NCBI GenBank assembly: GCA_964574325.1
Contig: CAZNMY010000002.1
Span: 160,661-224,660, forward strand
Length of the DNA: 64,000 bases
Source: CAMDPA01 sp964574325
GTDB taxonomy: Bacteria; Pseudomonadota; Alphaproteobacteria; Rhizobiales; Hyphomicrobiaceae
Direction of reading: 5' to 3'
The notes beneath the pieces were generated by a model. It worked only from the letters and a program-made list of their open reading frames with translations, was not told the DNA's origin and did not search any database. The position numbers and the translations under genes are program-made. Each line of letters starts with the position of its first letter. Within the stretch, counting starts at the first letter, position 1. Positions 25,550-35,147 of the stretch are shown here, piece after piece.

Positions 25550-25732
25550 CGCCGTCCTATGCCAACGATGCGGACGCCAGCGATCCCGCCCCCGGCGCCG
25601 CGCTATCGCGCGGAAGGAACGTTGCGGGTGAAAAGAAAAAGACGGGTGCGACGTGCACTTGCACCGACGCGTAGCGTCGCATCCGCTTAACGCGACTGTC
25701 AATCGCACCGCTCATGATTGCTCTTGATCAAA

Positions 25733-25757
25733 AGGCCCCGGAACGAATCCGAGGCCT
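25733..25757 (-). terminator. Terminator after the gene at 25774
   Basis: On the minus strand, AGGCCTCGGATTCG-TTCCGGGGCCT followed by TTT, starting about 17 bases after the TGA of the preceding gene. It supports that TGA as a genuine stop. Confidence 0.65.
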
Positions 25758-25773
25758 CGTTCGTGGGCGTGCC

Positions 25774-26154
25774 TCAACCGGAGAACAGATCGCCTTGCCG
25801 GGTATTGAAGTCGAGCTTTGACCACGCCTTGGACTTTGCCTCCTGCTCGATCCAGGCAAGGAAGAACGCAACCGGACCGCCCGCGCGTTTCAGCGCCTCA
25901 GCGTCGAGGAAATGCGAGAGATATCCGGTCGACGTGATCGGCAATGGCGCGCCCTTCGGCGATACCACCGTGATTTCGATATGTGACGATCCCTTCGAGA
26001 GGTAGTCCGGCGTATGCCGGACGCGAGCCGTTACATCGCGCCAGACGAGCTTTGCCGTGGTCGTGCGCGCTGCTTTCTTGCCTGATCTCTTGGAAGCCGT
26101 GTTGGAACGCGTGGCGTTCTTCTCCTTGCTGGCCTTCGATATTTTCTTGGTCAT
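25774..26154 (-). CDS. Basic hypothetical protein downstream of ArdC (126 aa)
   Basis: ATG 26154. A Lys/Arg/Ser/Thr-rich N-terminus (MTKKISKASKEKNATRSNTA) precedes a folded domain (LVWRDVTARVRHTPDYL, SHIEITVVSPKGAPLPIT, STGYLSHFLDAEAL). It ends QGDLFSG with TGA, and a terminator follows. Homologues sit next to antirestriction genes on alphaproteobacterial plasmids. The TGA stop and the absence of internal UGA suggest ordinary-code origin. Confidence 0.6.
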   Translation of the reverse strand: MTKKISKASKEKNATRSNTASKRSGKKAARTTTAKLVWRDVTARVRHTPDYLSKGSSHIEITVVSPKGAPLPITSTGYLSHFLDAEALKRAGGPVAFFLAWIEQEAKSKAWSKLDFNTRQGDLFSG

Positions 26155-26180
26155 CGGTTCTCTCCATGAGTGCAAACGTG

Positions 26181-26210
26181 AAAAACCCCGATCCGTGATG
26201 GACCGGGGTT
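26181..26210 (-). terminator. Terminator after ardC
   Basis: AACCCCGGTCC-ATCAC-GGATCGGGGTT followed by TTT on the minus strand, starting about 20 bases after the ardC TGA. Confidence 0.7.
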
Positions 26211-26233
26211 GATGTGATCGGAGTGTCGGTGGC

Positions 26234-27133
26234 TCATTCGGCCTTGGGCTGCAGACCGTGCAGATACTCGGCGGCCCGATTGGCGCCTGCGGCGGCGGTG
26301 AAGATTGCCTTCTTGTCGCCCTTCATCACCTCGAGCCAATGCGCGAGGTACTGGGCGTGATCCTCGCGCAGATGCGGCGTCACCCCGAGATCGGCACAGA
26401 GGAACGCGGCTGATAGCTCAGCGAGCAATTCCTCGCGCGCCAGGTTCTCGCTGCTCCTCGGAATTGAGAACCGATCGAGGCGGCTCTTGTGGCCCGTGAG
26501 ATGCGATAGTTCATGCAGCAGCGTCGAATACATCGCTTCAGTGGCACTGGTGGTGTCCGTGCCTGTGAACGAGCCTTCGTCCGGCATTTGAATGCAGTCG
26601 TCCGACGGCTTGTAGTACGCGGCGTGTCCACCCCAGCGGATGTCCGCCTTGGTATGGGCGACGAATGCGTCGACGCGTGCATTGCGTTCGACTGGCATTA
26701 CCGTCGGCGGCTCGGGCAATGGATATCCGTCGCATTGCTGCGCGTTGAACACCCAGTACCCGCGTGCCATCCAGACGCTTCGCGTTTCATCGTCGCCGTT
26801 CGGGTTCCCGGCCGGCGCATCGTCGCGCGCGAACTCCAGCTCCTTATAGAACACTACGAGGCTCGCCTTCTCGCCCTTGCGGACCTGTGCGCCCTTCTCC
26901 TGGAAGGCCTTGTACGTACCCCAGACAGGTACCTCGTAGCCTTTCATCTGCGCCTCGACCCACAGTGTCACGACATTGATGCCGCGATAGCCCTTGCCGG
27001 TTGAGACATTGACCGGGCGTGTGAGGCTGCCTGCGGGTCTGTGCCACGGCAGCTTGAATTCCCCTGCGCCCTGTTCGATCGCGGCGACGATCTTGTTCGT
27101 GATTTCCTGGTGTACGTCCAATCGGTCTTTCAT
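26234..27133 (-). CDS. ardC: ArdC-like antirestriction protein
   Basis: A 299-aa protein. The N-terminal ssDNA-binding domain includes DVHQEITNKIVAAIEQG, LPWHRP and GKGYRGINVVTLW. The C-terminal zinc metalloprotease-like domain has LLHELSHLTGH (HExxH variant with Glu) and LAREELLAELSAAFLC. ArdC proteins protect incoming plasmid DNA from restriction. ATG 27133 follows AAGGA. The stop is TGA with a terminator behind it, so this gene looks ordinary-code, in contrast to its right-hand neighbours. Confidence 0.85.
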   Translation of the reverse strand: MKDRLDVHQEITNKIVAAIEQGAGEFKLPWHRPAGSLTRPVNVSTGKGYRGINVVTLWVEAQMKGYEVPVWGTYKAFQEKGAQVRKGEKASLVVFYKELEFARDDAPAGNPNGDDETRSVWMARGYWVFNAQQCDGYPLPEPPTVMPVERNARVDAFVAHTKADIRWGGHAAYYKPSDDCIQMPDEGSFTGTDTTSATEAMYSTLLHELSHLTGHKSRLDRFSIPRSSENLAREELLAELSAAFLCADLGVTPHLREDHAQYLAHWLEVMKGDKKAIFTAAAGANRAAEYLHGLQPKAE

Positions 27134-27236
27134 GGCTCTGCCATCCTTGGCCACGCTGACGCTCGACTACCGAACGTCTTCAGCGGCCAAGCGCAAAGCG
27201 GGCTCTATGGCGTCCGCCGCACCCCTCGCGGCAGCA

Positions 27237-27260
27237 CAAAAAAGGCCCCGAGGCGGGGCC
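27237..27260 (-). terminator. Terminator/attenuator upstream of ardC
   Basis: GGCCCCGCCTCGGGGCC followed by TTTTTT on the minus strand, about 100 bases before the ardC start. It may attenuate ardC transcription or end a short RNA. Confidence 0.6.
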
Positions 27261-27406
27261 GGAACGCAGTGGAGGAGGAAGGGACAATCGCCCATTGAGG
27301 CGACACGGGAGACCGACCTTGCGGCGGCGACATGCCCGCTACAATGGGAAGAGACAGACAGCCCCACATGTGAGATCGCGCCAGCACCAACACGCGTCCC
27401 GATCAC

Positions 27407-27433
27407 AAAAAAGAAGCCACGAGGGCTTCTTTT
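27407..27433. terminator. Bidirectional terminator after the surface-protein gene
   Basis: AAAAAAGAAGCC-ACGA-GGGCTTCTTTT, beginning 17 bases beyond the TAG of the leftward surface-protein gene. A-run and T-run flank both sides. Confidence 0.75.
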
Positions 27434-27449
27434 GGATGGTCAGACATTT

Positions 27450-29228
27450 CTAGTAGAGTGCATTCCATGCTGATCCGTTGCAGCCTTCGTGCTTGTTCGT
27501 ACCCGTGTTATATCGAATGCTTCAGGCGTGCGTAGCGTCACAAGTCGCACCGTTTCCGGCGATCTGAACCGTTCCAGCCACATCTAGCTTTGAAAGGGGA
27601 CTCGTCGTTCCAATTCCTACGTTACCAGCTTGCGACATGTAGATGTCGTTTCTGAGGTCTCAAGTGCCCACGGTAAATATCGAGACGGCACCCGCTCTAG
27701 TCCCGGGGCTTCAATGGTTCTTGTTGATAAATTCGATTCATGCAACTGGAACACCACCGGAATTATATCACATCACTCCCGTTACATTGTCGATAGTCGA
27801 ATTCGTATTGTGTAACTCAAGCGTTCAACCGAAGCCCATTCAACCAGTTGCTCAGACTGAGATGCGGGCAGCTTGCTGATTTACTCAATTCGCGCTTTTT
27901 CAAACAACATCGAGCACTCTGGCTGGAGTGGCAGTTCCGATTCCGACGTTCCCAGCAAAATAACTCTGCGCTGTTGCGTCCGAATAAATCGCGTAGTTAT
28001 TGGCACCCGCCGTTGGGTTGACGATGCGGACACCGTAGTTATTCGAAGCTCCGTATGCATTAGCATAGAATCAGGTGTTTGCGATTCCACCAGCACCGAA
28101 GGCTTGTCACATGACAGCATAGTTCGTAGTCCCAGCAGTCCCGTTTGCACTTCCCATAAGAACCTGGCCAGATCAAGCAGCCTCAAGTTTTCCATTGGGA
28201 GTAGTCATTCCAATTCAGACGTCCCCGTCTCGCTGCACAACCATGAGGGTTGAAGTCGCATAAGGAGCTGCTGTTCCGTATTTTTTATTAAAGGAGAACG
28301 CAATGGGGCCGACATCATAGGCCGGAGATATGAAACTCATTTCCGAGTGGCCAACTAGTAGGTTCGCTCAAATTTGAGCTCACCCATAATTCAGGTATTC
28401 CGTTCATCATGCCGCAGGATCAAGGTTTGACGCTGTCAAGTCGATATATCGGTTGCTGCTGATGGCTCCCGCTACCGTAAGCTTCATGGACGGAGCTGTC
28501 GTTCAAATTCAAACGTTTCCATTGGAAGCAATTCTCATTATTTCTGCCGAGATAGTTGTACCAAGTAACTTTGTAAAAAAGCTGATATAAGAACCATGCG
28601 CAGCTGGAGTGAAGCTTTCGTCAGCAACATACTGTATACTCGGTCAATTTGTGAATCATGATCCTGTGTAGCCAAATGATAGCAGCCTTCCCAGGCCGTC
28701 GCCGGCAATAACCGCGGCAGGAGCTGAAGCAGTTCAACGCGCCTTGTAAGTTCCGATGCGCGGATGGTTTAAGTTATCTGAAAATTGATAGGTGCTTATG
28801 GCGTCCTTTCATGCAACCGTCTCGACAACGGTCAAGCGTCATGAAGGAGTAGTTGTTCCTATTCCCACCAATCCGCCAGTGCTTACGAACACACCCTCGT
28901 TATCTCCGTCATTGCTGAGATAGTTTCCATTGAGCTTCATGTTCTGCGTTGCTGTGTGGTTACCAAGATTGTCGGCTCAACCACCTCCGCTTGGAAGCGT
29001 CACGCTGTTTCCGTCTGCGATAGATAACGTTGTTCCTGACAGGCTGAGTGTTTGATTGTCGGTGTCAACAACCGCTTCAACCGTACAGTTTGGATCTCAA
29101 GGGGCGCACGCTGGGTCGAGGGTTTCGCCCGGAGCGTATTTTGTTCCTGGTGGAGCAGCAAAAATGATGCTGGATGTGCAGAGCGCGATGAGCGTTCCTG
29201 CGGCAATTGATCGAGTGTAGGTCTTCAT
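27450..29228 (-). CDS. Secreted tail-fibre/surface repeat protein, 27 in-frame UGA = Gly
   Basis: A 592-aa protein from ATG 29228 to TAG 27450-27452. Signal peptide (MKTYTRSIAAGTLIALCTSS, cleavage near FAA), then YAPGETLDPACAP-UGA-DPNC, a motif I associate with Patescibacteria surface proteins. Four or five fibre repeats of the type NVGIGTTxPxxKLxVxG follow. Glycine in these repeats is written GGA or GGG in some copies and UGA in others: AACGTTTGAATTTGAACG in one, AACGTAGGAATTGGAACG in another. It is unreadable in the standard code. Composition is less GC-rich than its neighbours. It probably mediates attachment. Confidence 0.9.
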
Positions 29229-29349
29229 TGTGGTGTCTTAAATTGTAATGTACATTCATCATAACACACTCGACGCTCGCTGCCCAAAAACTTGCGTTGA
29301 CAAGTTGATAGATTGCGGTCGCAAGCATCCGTAGATGCTCAAGCGGGTC

Positions 29350-29664
29350 TTAGCCAAGCGCTACGTCGTGCGCCTTTCGATTGAGAAAATCCAGGTACTC
29401 GAAGTAGAGCGGCGCAAGGGATTTTTGCAGGACGAGGGCCACAGCCTCCGCCGCTACTGCCTCGGATTCGATTCACGCCACGATCACAAGCAGTGTCGCA
29501 GCGTTGTTGCGCTGGTCGCCGTCATCGGTCTGCGCCAGGAAGGCTTGGTCGACCGCCATCAGTGTCGCTGGATCGGTTTCGGTCCTCAGCTGGATGAAGC
29601 AGGGGATCGCGGCCATCAAGGTGTCGTACAGGCTTTCCAGCGGCGCATCATCGTTGTTGGTCAT
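29350..29664 (-). CDS. Hypothetical protein (104 aa), one in-frame UGA
   Basis: ATG 29664 to TAA 29350-29352, with UGA at 29473-29475. MTNNDDAPLESLYDTLMAAI starts a helical, acidic protein; after the UGA the sequence IESEAVAAEAVALVLQ continues in the same style, so readthrough is supported. Leader GCAATCCTACT, no Shine-Dalgarno. It diverges from the primase gene. Function unknown. Confidence 0.6.
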
Positions 29665-29873
29665 AGTAGGATTGCATTGAAGAGGTAATGTTCGAAGTAT
29701 ATGCGGAAGTCTGCTGCGCGCAAATCCATCTCAAGCGAATAGCGCTGATGTTTTTTTCGTTGTCCGCGCGAATGGCAGCCCATCCATCAAGGTCCGCCAG
29801 TGTCCTGCAAGCGAAGTTTGCAAACGCCAGTCGTTTACGTACAATCAAGGCATTAGCCGCTTATCTCGCTCGC

Positions 29874-30791
29874 ATGAGAGCCCTCGAAGCCCGCAGAATT
29901 CCGATCTCCGATTATCTTGAACGCGAAGGCGTCAAGCCTGAAAGCGTGCGCAAGGGCGGACGCGAGTTGTGGTACGCGAGCCCCATCCGTGGCGGCGAGA
30001 ACACCGCATCCTTCAAGGTCGATACCATCAAGAACCTGTGGTTCGACCATGGGGCGGGCAAGGGCGGCAACGTCATCGATCTCGTCTGCGAGCTGCGCCG
30101 CGTTACGGTTGCAGAAGCATTGGCCATCCTTGCGGGTCTTCACGGCGTCGCAGGTGCTCAGACGCTGCCAATTGGGGCGACGGTTGCGGGTGAAAAGAAA
30201 AATGAAGCGGCTTTCAAAGTCGTCGACGTGCGCGACGTGGCGCATCCGGCGTTGCTTCAGTACCTTGGCAGTCGCGGCATCCCATTGGCGCTCGGGCGTC
30301 AGCACCTCAAGGAGGTGCATTTCCAGCCCGGCAACGGCACTGGCCGCTATTTCGCGCTCGGCTTTCCCTGTGGCACCGGCTGGGATGTGCGCAGTGCCGT
30401 GTTCAAGGGCTTTGTCGGATCAACCAAGGACGTGACCTTCATCGATGCTGGCGAAGGCAATGTCTTGTCGGTGTTTGAAGGGTTTATGGATTACCTCTCG
30501 CTGCTGGCGCACCTGAAGGTCGACGCCCTCGCAGGCAGTGTCTTGATCCTGCACTCGACGGCACAGACGGCGCGTGCGGTGGCTCGTGTGAGCGGACGCC
30601 GTTTTACCAGCATCGATCTCTACCTCGACCGAGATGCGTCCGGTCGTTCGGCGACGGCGGCTTTCGAGCAAGCCACGGCGGCGACGCAGTGTCCCGTGAT
30701 CGATCAATCAACGCTCTATGCCCCATTCAGCGATCTCAATGCCTGGCGGATCAAACAGGGAGACCAACGCCATGACGACGGACCTCGATAA
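29874..30791 (+). CDS. Plasmid primase (CHC2-like/TOPRIM)
   Basis: A 305-aa protein. The N-terminal region RRIPISDYLEREGVKPE, WYASPIRGGENTASFKVDT, LWFDHGAGKGGNVIDLV matches the DnaG-like domain of mobile-element primases with Cys ligands lost. A TOPRIM region follows (LSVFEGFMDYLSLL; DLYLDRDASGRSA with Asp pair). It would prime plasmid replication or incoming strands. ATG 29874 is chosen; an earlier in-frame start adds a poorly conserved extension. The TAA overlaps the H-NS-like start. Confidence 0.8.
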   Translation: MRALEARRIPISDYLEREGVKPESVRKGGRELWYASPIRGGENTASFKVDTIKNLWFDHGAGKGGNVIDLVCELRRVTVAEALAILAGLHGVAGAQTLPIGATVAGEKKNEAAFKVVDVRDVAHPALLQYLGSRGIPLALGRQHLKEVHFQPGNGTGRYFALGFPCGTGWDVRSAVFKGFVGSTKDVTFIDAGEGNVLSVFEGFMDYLSLLAHLKVDALAGSVLILHSTAQTARAVARVSGRRFTSIDLYLDRDASGRSATAAFEQATAATQCPVIDQSTLYAPFSDLNAWRIKQGDQRHDDGPR

Positions 30792-31155
30792 GCTGGATAT
30801 GAAGCAGCTTGACGCACTGATTGCCAAGGCAACGACCGTCAAGTCGCAGCTGCGCGAGAAGCGGCGCCAGGAACTGCGTGCCGACTTCGAGCGACGCGCA
30901 GCGTCTGAGGGATTCACACTGACTGACGTTGTCGCCGCGACCTCGCGGACGAAACTGCGGACCGCGAAGTACGTCCATCCAACCGACGCGGGTCTGACGT
31001 GGACAGGTCTCGGGCGGGTGCCGTCATGGTTGAAGACGTTGGCTGCCGACGGCGACATCGAGCGGTTCCGATTGGCCTCGGCTGTAACCCAACGTGATGC
31101 GCGGTGAGGTGTTCGGTTTGCTTCCAAGCGCCCGGCGCATATAATGGAGGTATAA
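30772..31155 (+). CDS. H-NS family nucleoid protein
   Basis: ATG 30772 overlaps the primase end. An N-terminal coiled coil (LDALIAKATTVKSQLREKRRQEL) and the C-terminal DNA-binding core YVHPTDAGLTWTGLGRVPSWL are diagnostic. Plasmid H-NS proteins silence AT-rich transferred genes. The frame meets TGA at 31105-31107 and, 16 codons on, TAA at 31153-31155. In the UGA=Gly reading the longer form applies; ordinary reading gives 111 residues. Confidence 0.8.
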
Positions 31156-31166
31156 TCACACACTCT

Positions 31167-33449
31167 ATGAACGCACGTCGATTTTTCAGATTGGACCTCG
31201 GGCGCACATCGGCCTGAGGCATCAGCGCCATGACCCCGGTTCTGTCGGCATTGCATGGCATGCCCATCAGGGGCGCGGTTTCATTCGAACTGCACGCCGC
31301 TTGAAGGCAGGTACAGCTCTATATGTCGTGTCCGGCTGATCTGGCTGGTCATTTGACGACCCAGATGCACGCCCAGCATCCGGGTATCGTGTTGTCGCCT
31401 TGCGACGATCCCGTGTGCTTGGCGCAACCCTGGCACGGCAGTCGCGTCGTTCTCGCAAGGTCAGAATTTTGGCCGTTGAAGACCACCTATGCGGACACCT
31501 GTGCTGATCCGCTGACGGGTGTTATTGCCGCGCTCGGGGCCGCCGACGAATGAGCGGCGGTCTTACAGGTCGTGTTCGAGCCGGTTGGCATCAAGGCGGC
31601 GGCGGACAGGTTCGCCTATCTTGCCGGGCTTCTCGCCCGCCATCACCCACAATCGGTCGAGCGCCTGCTTGTCTCATCGAGTTGGTGGCGCGTGCGCCGT
31701 CTGACGGCACCGCTGCGCCGGTTTGCCCGTGGTGTCGCATGGTTGTTTCGAACGTCCGGCGAAACCACGGAGATCGCTCCGAACCAGGCGAGCCTCGCGA
31801 TCAAAATGCAGGCGCCCTGCTTTCGCGTGCGTGTCATGATCGGTCATGCCGGACCGAAAGCCGTAGCCATCAAAACAATCCCGGAGATCGGAGCATCCCT
31901 TGCCGCTGTGGCTGAGCCGCTCAGCAATCATCTGTCGCTGCGCGTGATCAAGGCGCTGAAAACGAGCGAGCTTGTCGAGCGATCAGCGGCGTCCGGTTAT
32001 CTGCTCAACGCGGTCGAGCTTGCGGGTCTCGTGCATGTCCCGACAACCAACGCATCCGAGACGCTGCACGCAAAAGAGGCGCAAACGCTGGCGCCTCCAC
32101 TCGATCTTGCGCGCATCGATGCATCCGAGGGCATCATCATCGGCGCCACCAATCATCGCGGACCGCGCGTGTTGTTCGGTCTCAGCGCGGATGATCGCCG
32201 CCGTCACATCTATATCCTTGGGAAGACCGGAATGGGCAAGACGACGCTGCTCGAAAAAATGATTTTGGCTGACATGGCGGCGTGACGCGGATTGGCCGTC
32301 ATCGATCCGCACGGCGACCTGGCGCAGGCCGTGATTGGCTTGATGCCGAAGGCGCGCACCAATCATACCATCATCTTCGATCCATCCGACAGCGCGTGGC
32401 CGATCGGGTTCAATATGCTGGAGGCGGTCGACGCCGAAAAACGCCCGCTGGTCGCGTCCGGTCTGGTTGGCATCTTCAAGAAGCTGTTCCACGATAGCTG
32501 GGGACCGAGACTGGAGCACACGTTGCGCTCTGCGATCCTGGCATTGTTGGAATTTCCGGGCGCGACGCTGCTGTCGATTCCGCTGTTGCTGACCAACGAG
32601 AGCTACCGCGCGAAGGTGGTCGAACGCGTGACCGATCCGGTGGTCAGGGCGTTTTGGATCGCCGAATTCGGCCGTCTCAATCCGACGCAGCGCACCGAGA
32701 CGGTGTCGCCGATCCTGAACAAGGTCGGACAATTCCTGTCGAGCCCGCTGTTGCGCAACATCCTCGGCCAGCCGCAGTCGGCATTCAGCCTGCGCCGGGC
32801 CATGGATCAAGGGAAGACCGTGATCATCAACCTGTCGAAAGGAAAGATCGGCGAGGACGCCTCGACCTTGCTCGGGGCCATGCTGGTGACGAAGTTCCAG
32901 CTCGACGCCATGAGCCGCGCCGATATCCCGGAGGTCGAGCGCCGTGATTTCACATTGTACGTCGACGAGTTCCAGAATTTCGCCACGGACAGCTTCGCTA
33001 CCATCCTGTCGGAGGCGCGCAAATACAGGCTCAGCCTCGTGATGGCGAACCAGTATATCGAACAGATGCCGGACGCGATGCGCGCGGCTGTATTCGGCAA
33101 TGTCGGAAGCGTGATCGCCTTCCAGGTCGGTCCGGGCGATGCGCCGTTCATCAAGGAGGCGCTGCAAGGCGATGTGACGGAACGCGATCTGCTCAACGCG
33201 CCACGCCATACGGCCTACGTGCGATTGACCGCCAACGGCATGCCGACGCGCACGTTTTCGGCGGCGATGCTCGAACCACAATGTCGCGATCCCGTCGAGA
33301 TGGTCCGTCAGTACGACAAGGTGTTGCAGGTGTGCCGCGACAAGTACGCCAACCCTCGTGACTTCGTCACCGGCAAGATCGGCCGCCTGCTGGATGAGGC
33401 ACGGCGCGACGATCAGGCATCGCAACGACCGGCCAAACGCGCGAGATAG
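31167..33449 (+). CDS. VirD4/HerA-like conjugation ATPase with four in-frame UGA = Gly
   Basis: A 760-aa protein from ATG 31167 to TAG. UGAs lie at 31215, 31302, 31551 and 32283. The N-terminal ~330 residues (SFELHAA-UGA-RQVQLY; TQMHAQHPGI; LTGVIAALGAADE-UGA) resemble the N-domain of Patescibacteria type IV secretion ATPases. The motor has Walker A LGKTGMGKTTLLEKMI, then A-UGA-RGLAVIDPHGDL where Gly is invariant, Walker B LYVDEFQNFA and LVMANQYIEQM. It moves DNA through a conjugation/T4SS-like pore. In the standard code it is split into pieces. Confidence 0.85.
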
Positions 33450-33454
33450 GCCCA

Positions 33455-33492
33455 TAAAAAGCCCCACCATCGGAATTGGCAGGGCTTTTTTG
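33455..33492. terminator. Bidirectional terminator after the VirD4-like gene
   Basis: AAAAAGCCCC ... CAGGGCTTTTTT with a 17-base loop, about six bases after the TAG. Confidence 0.75.
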
Positions 33493-33581
33493 TTGCGTCA
33501 GGATGACGGCGAAGAGTGGTTCTATAGGTTGCCACCTCCTGTTGGAGGGGAGGTGGCGAGTTGGACGAGGAATCCACTGGG

Positions 33582-33785
33582 TTAGGAGGTTTTCGGCTCT
33601 TCTGAAGGCTCACGCAACACGATACGGGCGGACCCGTTCGGCGTCATGAACTCGACTGAATAGCCTTTGCCATCCTTATTTGCCCAAGCGGCACCGATCT
33701 TCCACCAGAAGGGGTCTTTACCCTCCTTGGTCTCCACGACGAAGACATGAAAGTCGGGTTTAGCCTTGGTTTTATCCGTAGCCAT
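33582..33785 (-). CDS. Small plasmid hypothetical (67 aa)
   Basis: ATG 33785 to TAA. FHVFVVETKEGKDPFWWKIGAAW and KDGKGYSVEF... RIVLREP match a short family common on proteobacterial plasmids (DUF736-like in style). It is a beta-rich protein of unknown role, with no internal UGA. Confidence 0.65.
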   Translation of the reverse strand: MATDKTKAKPDFHVFVVETKEGKDPFWWKIGAAWANKDGKGYSVEFMTPNGSARIVLREPSEEPKTS

Positions 33786-33873
33786 AGCAGCACCTCGTGC
33801 GTTAGAGAATACCCCGCTGCATTTTCAATTCTAATGATATTTTTGAATTGTCAAATTTTGGCACACCGCAGTT

Positions 33874-34296
33874 CTAGTTTTTATTCCAGCGCATGTTATT
33901 CTTCTGCGCGGCGTAATAAATCCGGGCGAACACGATGGATGGCAGAACCGCAGAGGCCCGATAGACCGAAACCACGGGTTCAGCACGGGCAACGATCTGA
34001 AATATGATTTCCGGACGCGTGGCGGTGATAAATGCACAAAAGACGAGGCTGGCATATAACCCGTTCGCGCGACCCGAGAGCAGGCCTGCAATGATCGCGG
34101 CCACACTGGTTGCGGCGAAAATGAGTACCGCGAGTAATGCCCGCAGCAAATCGTCCGATGGTAGTGACGTAGCGAGCCACAACGGCGCGCCGATGAGTAA
34201 GGCGCAATACATGGCGCTACCGATCAGTCATGCACCTATAGCGGCGGCGAGTTCGGTCGGCCGTGATTGGGGTGTAGGTCGACGAGATGTGTTCAT
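33874..34296 (-). CDS. Membrane protein (140 aa), one in-frame UGA
   Basis: ATG 34296 to TAG 33874-33876, with UGA at 34228-34230 inside the first hydrophobic segment (AAAIGA-UGA-LIGSAMYCALLIGAPLWL), a natural Gly position. Three or four transmembrane helices follow (LLRALLAVLIFAATSVAAII and others). Function unknown. Confidence 0.65.
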
Positions 34297-34468
34297 AGTT
34301 TGGGGAGTTTGTTGTGTTGAGCGCCCGACGCTGGAGCTTTGTGCATAATAAAGCCTTTACTTCATAACCAATAGACAAAAACCATTTGAGCGTCGGGCTA
34401 CGCCATTATAAGTGCAACGGCTGAATGTCAAATCGATCAGTTCAATTCAGCATCCGGCGTGGCTCTTG

Positions 34469-34557
34469 AAAAAACACCCCGCCCCGCGCGCTAAATCTTA
34501 GGTGGAATGCGCGGCCGAGGCAATTCGCGCCATGTCCTCCGAAGGTGGGGTGTTTTT
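34469..34557. repeat. Long inverted repeat AAAAAACACCCC / GGGGTGTTTTTT
   Basis: The arms are about 65 bases apart, and the T-run continues into the recurring TTTTTTCTTTTCACCCGC. It may be a bidirectional terminator isolating the origin region. Confidence 0.5.
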
Positions 34558-34729
34558 TCTTTTCACCCGCATCTTCTTTTTATTGCGAGTCATAAGTTGC
34601 GGCTCGAGTTTTTAACATGCGCTTGCTCTACTAATGGTTGAATAAATGGATGAAAGGTTGAAAGAAAGGTTGGTTCGATCGGTTTTCTGTAGTTTTGAGC
34701 GTCGGCACGACATCGCCATTTTCTTAGAA

Positions 34730-35058
34730 GGGAACCAAAACCTACTAAAAACGGGGTTAAGCGGGGAACCAAAACCTACCAAGCGATCGATTCTCGATTC
34801 TTAAGAGGGAACCAAAACCTACTAGTCGGGCCTTAAAATGTTAAAAACTCACATAAATCATCATATCTGAACGAGATGATCACCATTTTACCACGGGCTC
34901 AGGTCACAAAACCAGCGAGAATGATCATAGAAGGGAACCAAAACCTACTAGTTTCGGCGATAGCGGGGAATCAAAACCTAGTAAAATTGTCAAGTCGGGG
35001 GAAGAAGGGAACCAAAACCTACTAAAAACCGCCTTAAGGGGGGAACCAAAACCTACTA
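34730..35058. repeat. Seven iterons, replication origin (oriV)
   Basis: Direct repeats of GGGAACCAAAACCTACTA at 34730, 34764 (last bases CCA), 34807, 34933, 34966 (two mismatches), 35007 and 35041. Spacing is 33-43 bases within two clusters separated by an AT-rich gap of about 110 bases. Iterons next to a rep gene are the binding array of an iteron-controlled plasmid origin. The AT-rich gap is the likely opening region. Confidence 0.9.
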
Positions 35059-35147
35059 CTCAATTGTCAAGGGTGCCGGGGTTATTAACAGAGTTCACGA
35101 CAAAAAAGCGAACCGTCAAGGTTCGCCGGGCCAGTCTGCGGATCAGA

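Noticed and set aside
24428..27133. Reading ardC or the gene at 25774 through their TGA
   Set aside because: ArdC would overlap the next gene by about 250 bases in another frame, and terminators follow both TGAs closely.
31983..33470. Long minus-strand frame opposite the VirD4-like gene
   Set aside because: Antisense shadow; the plus strand carries clear Walker A/B motifs.
34650..34690. tRNA-like GGTTCGATC near the iterons
   Set aside because: No acceptor stem or anticodon arm can be formed around it.
34600..35060. CRISPR array
   Set aside because: Repeats are short (18 bp), spacing is irregular and there are no cas genes. Position beside rep marks them as iterons.
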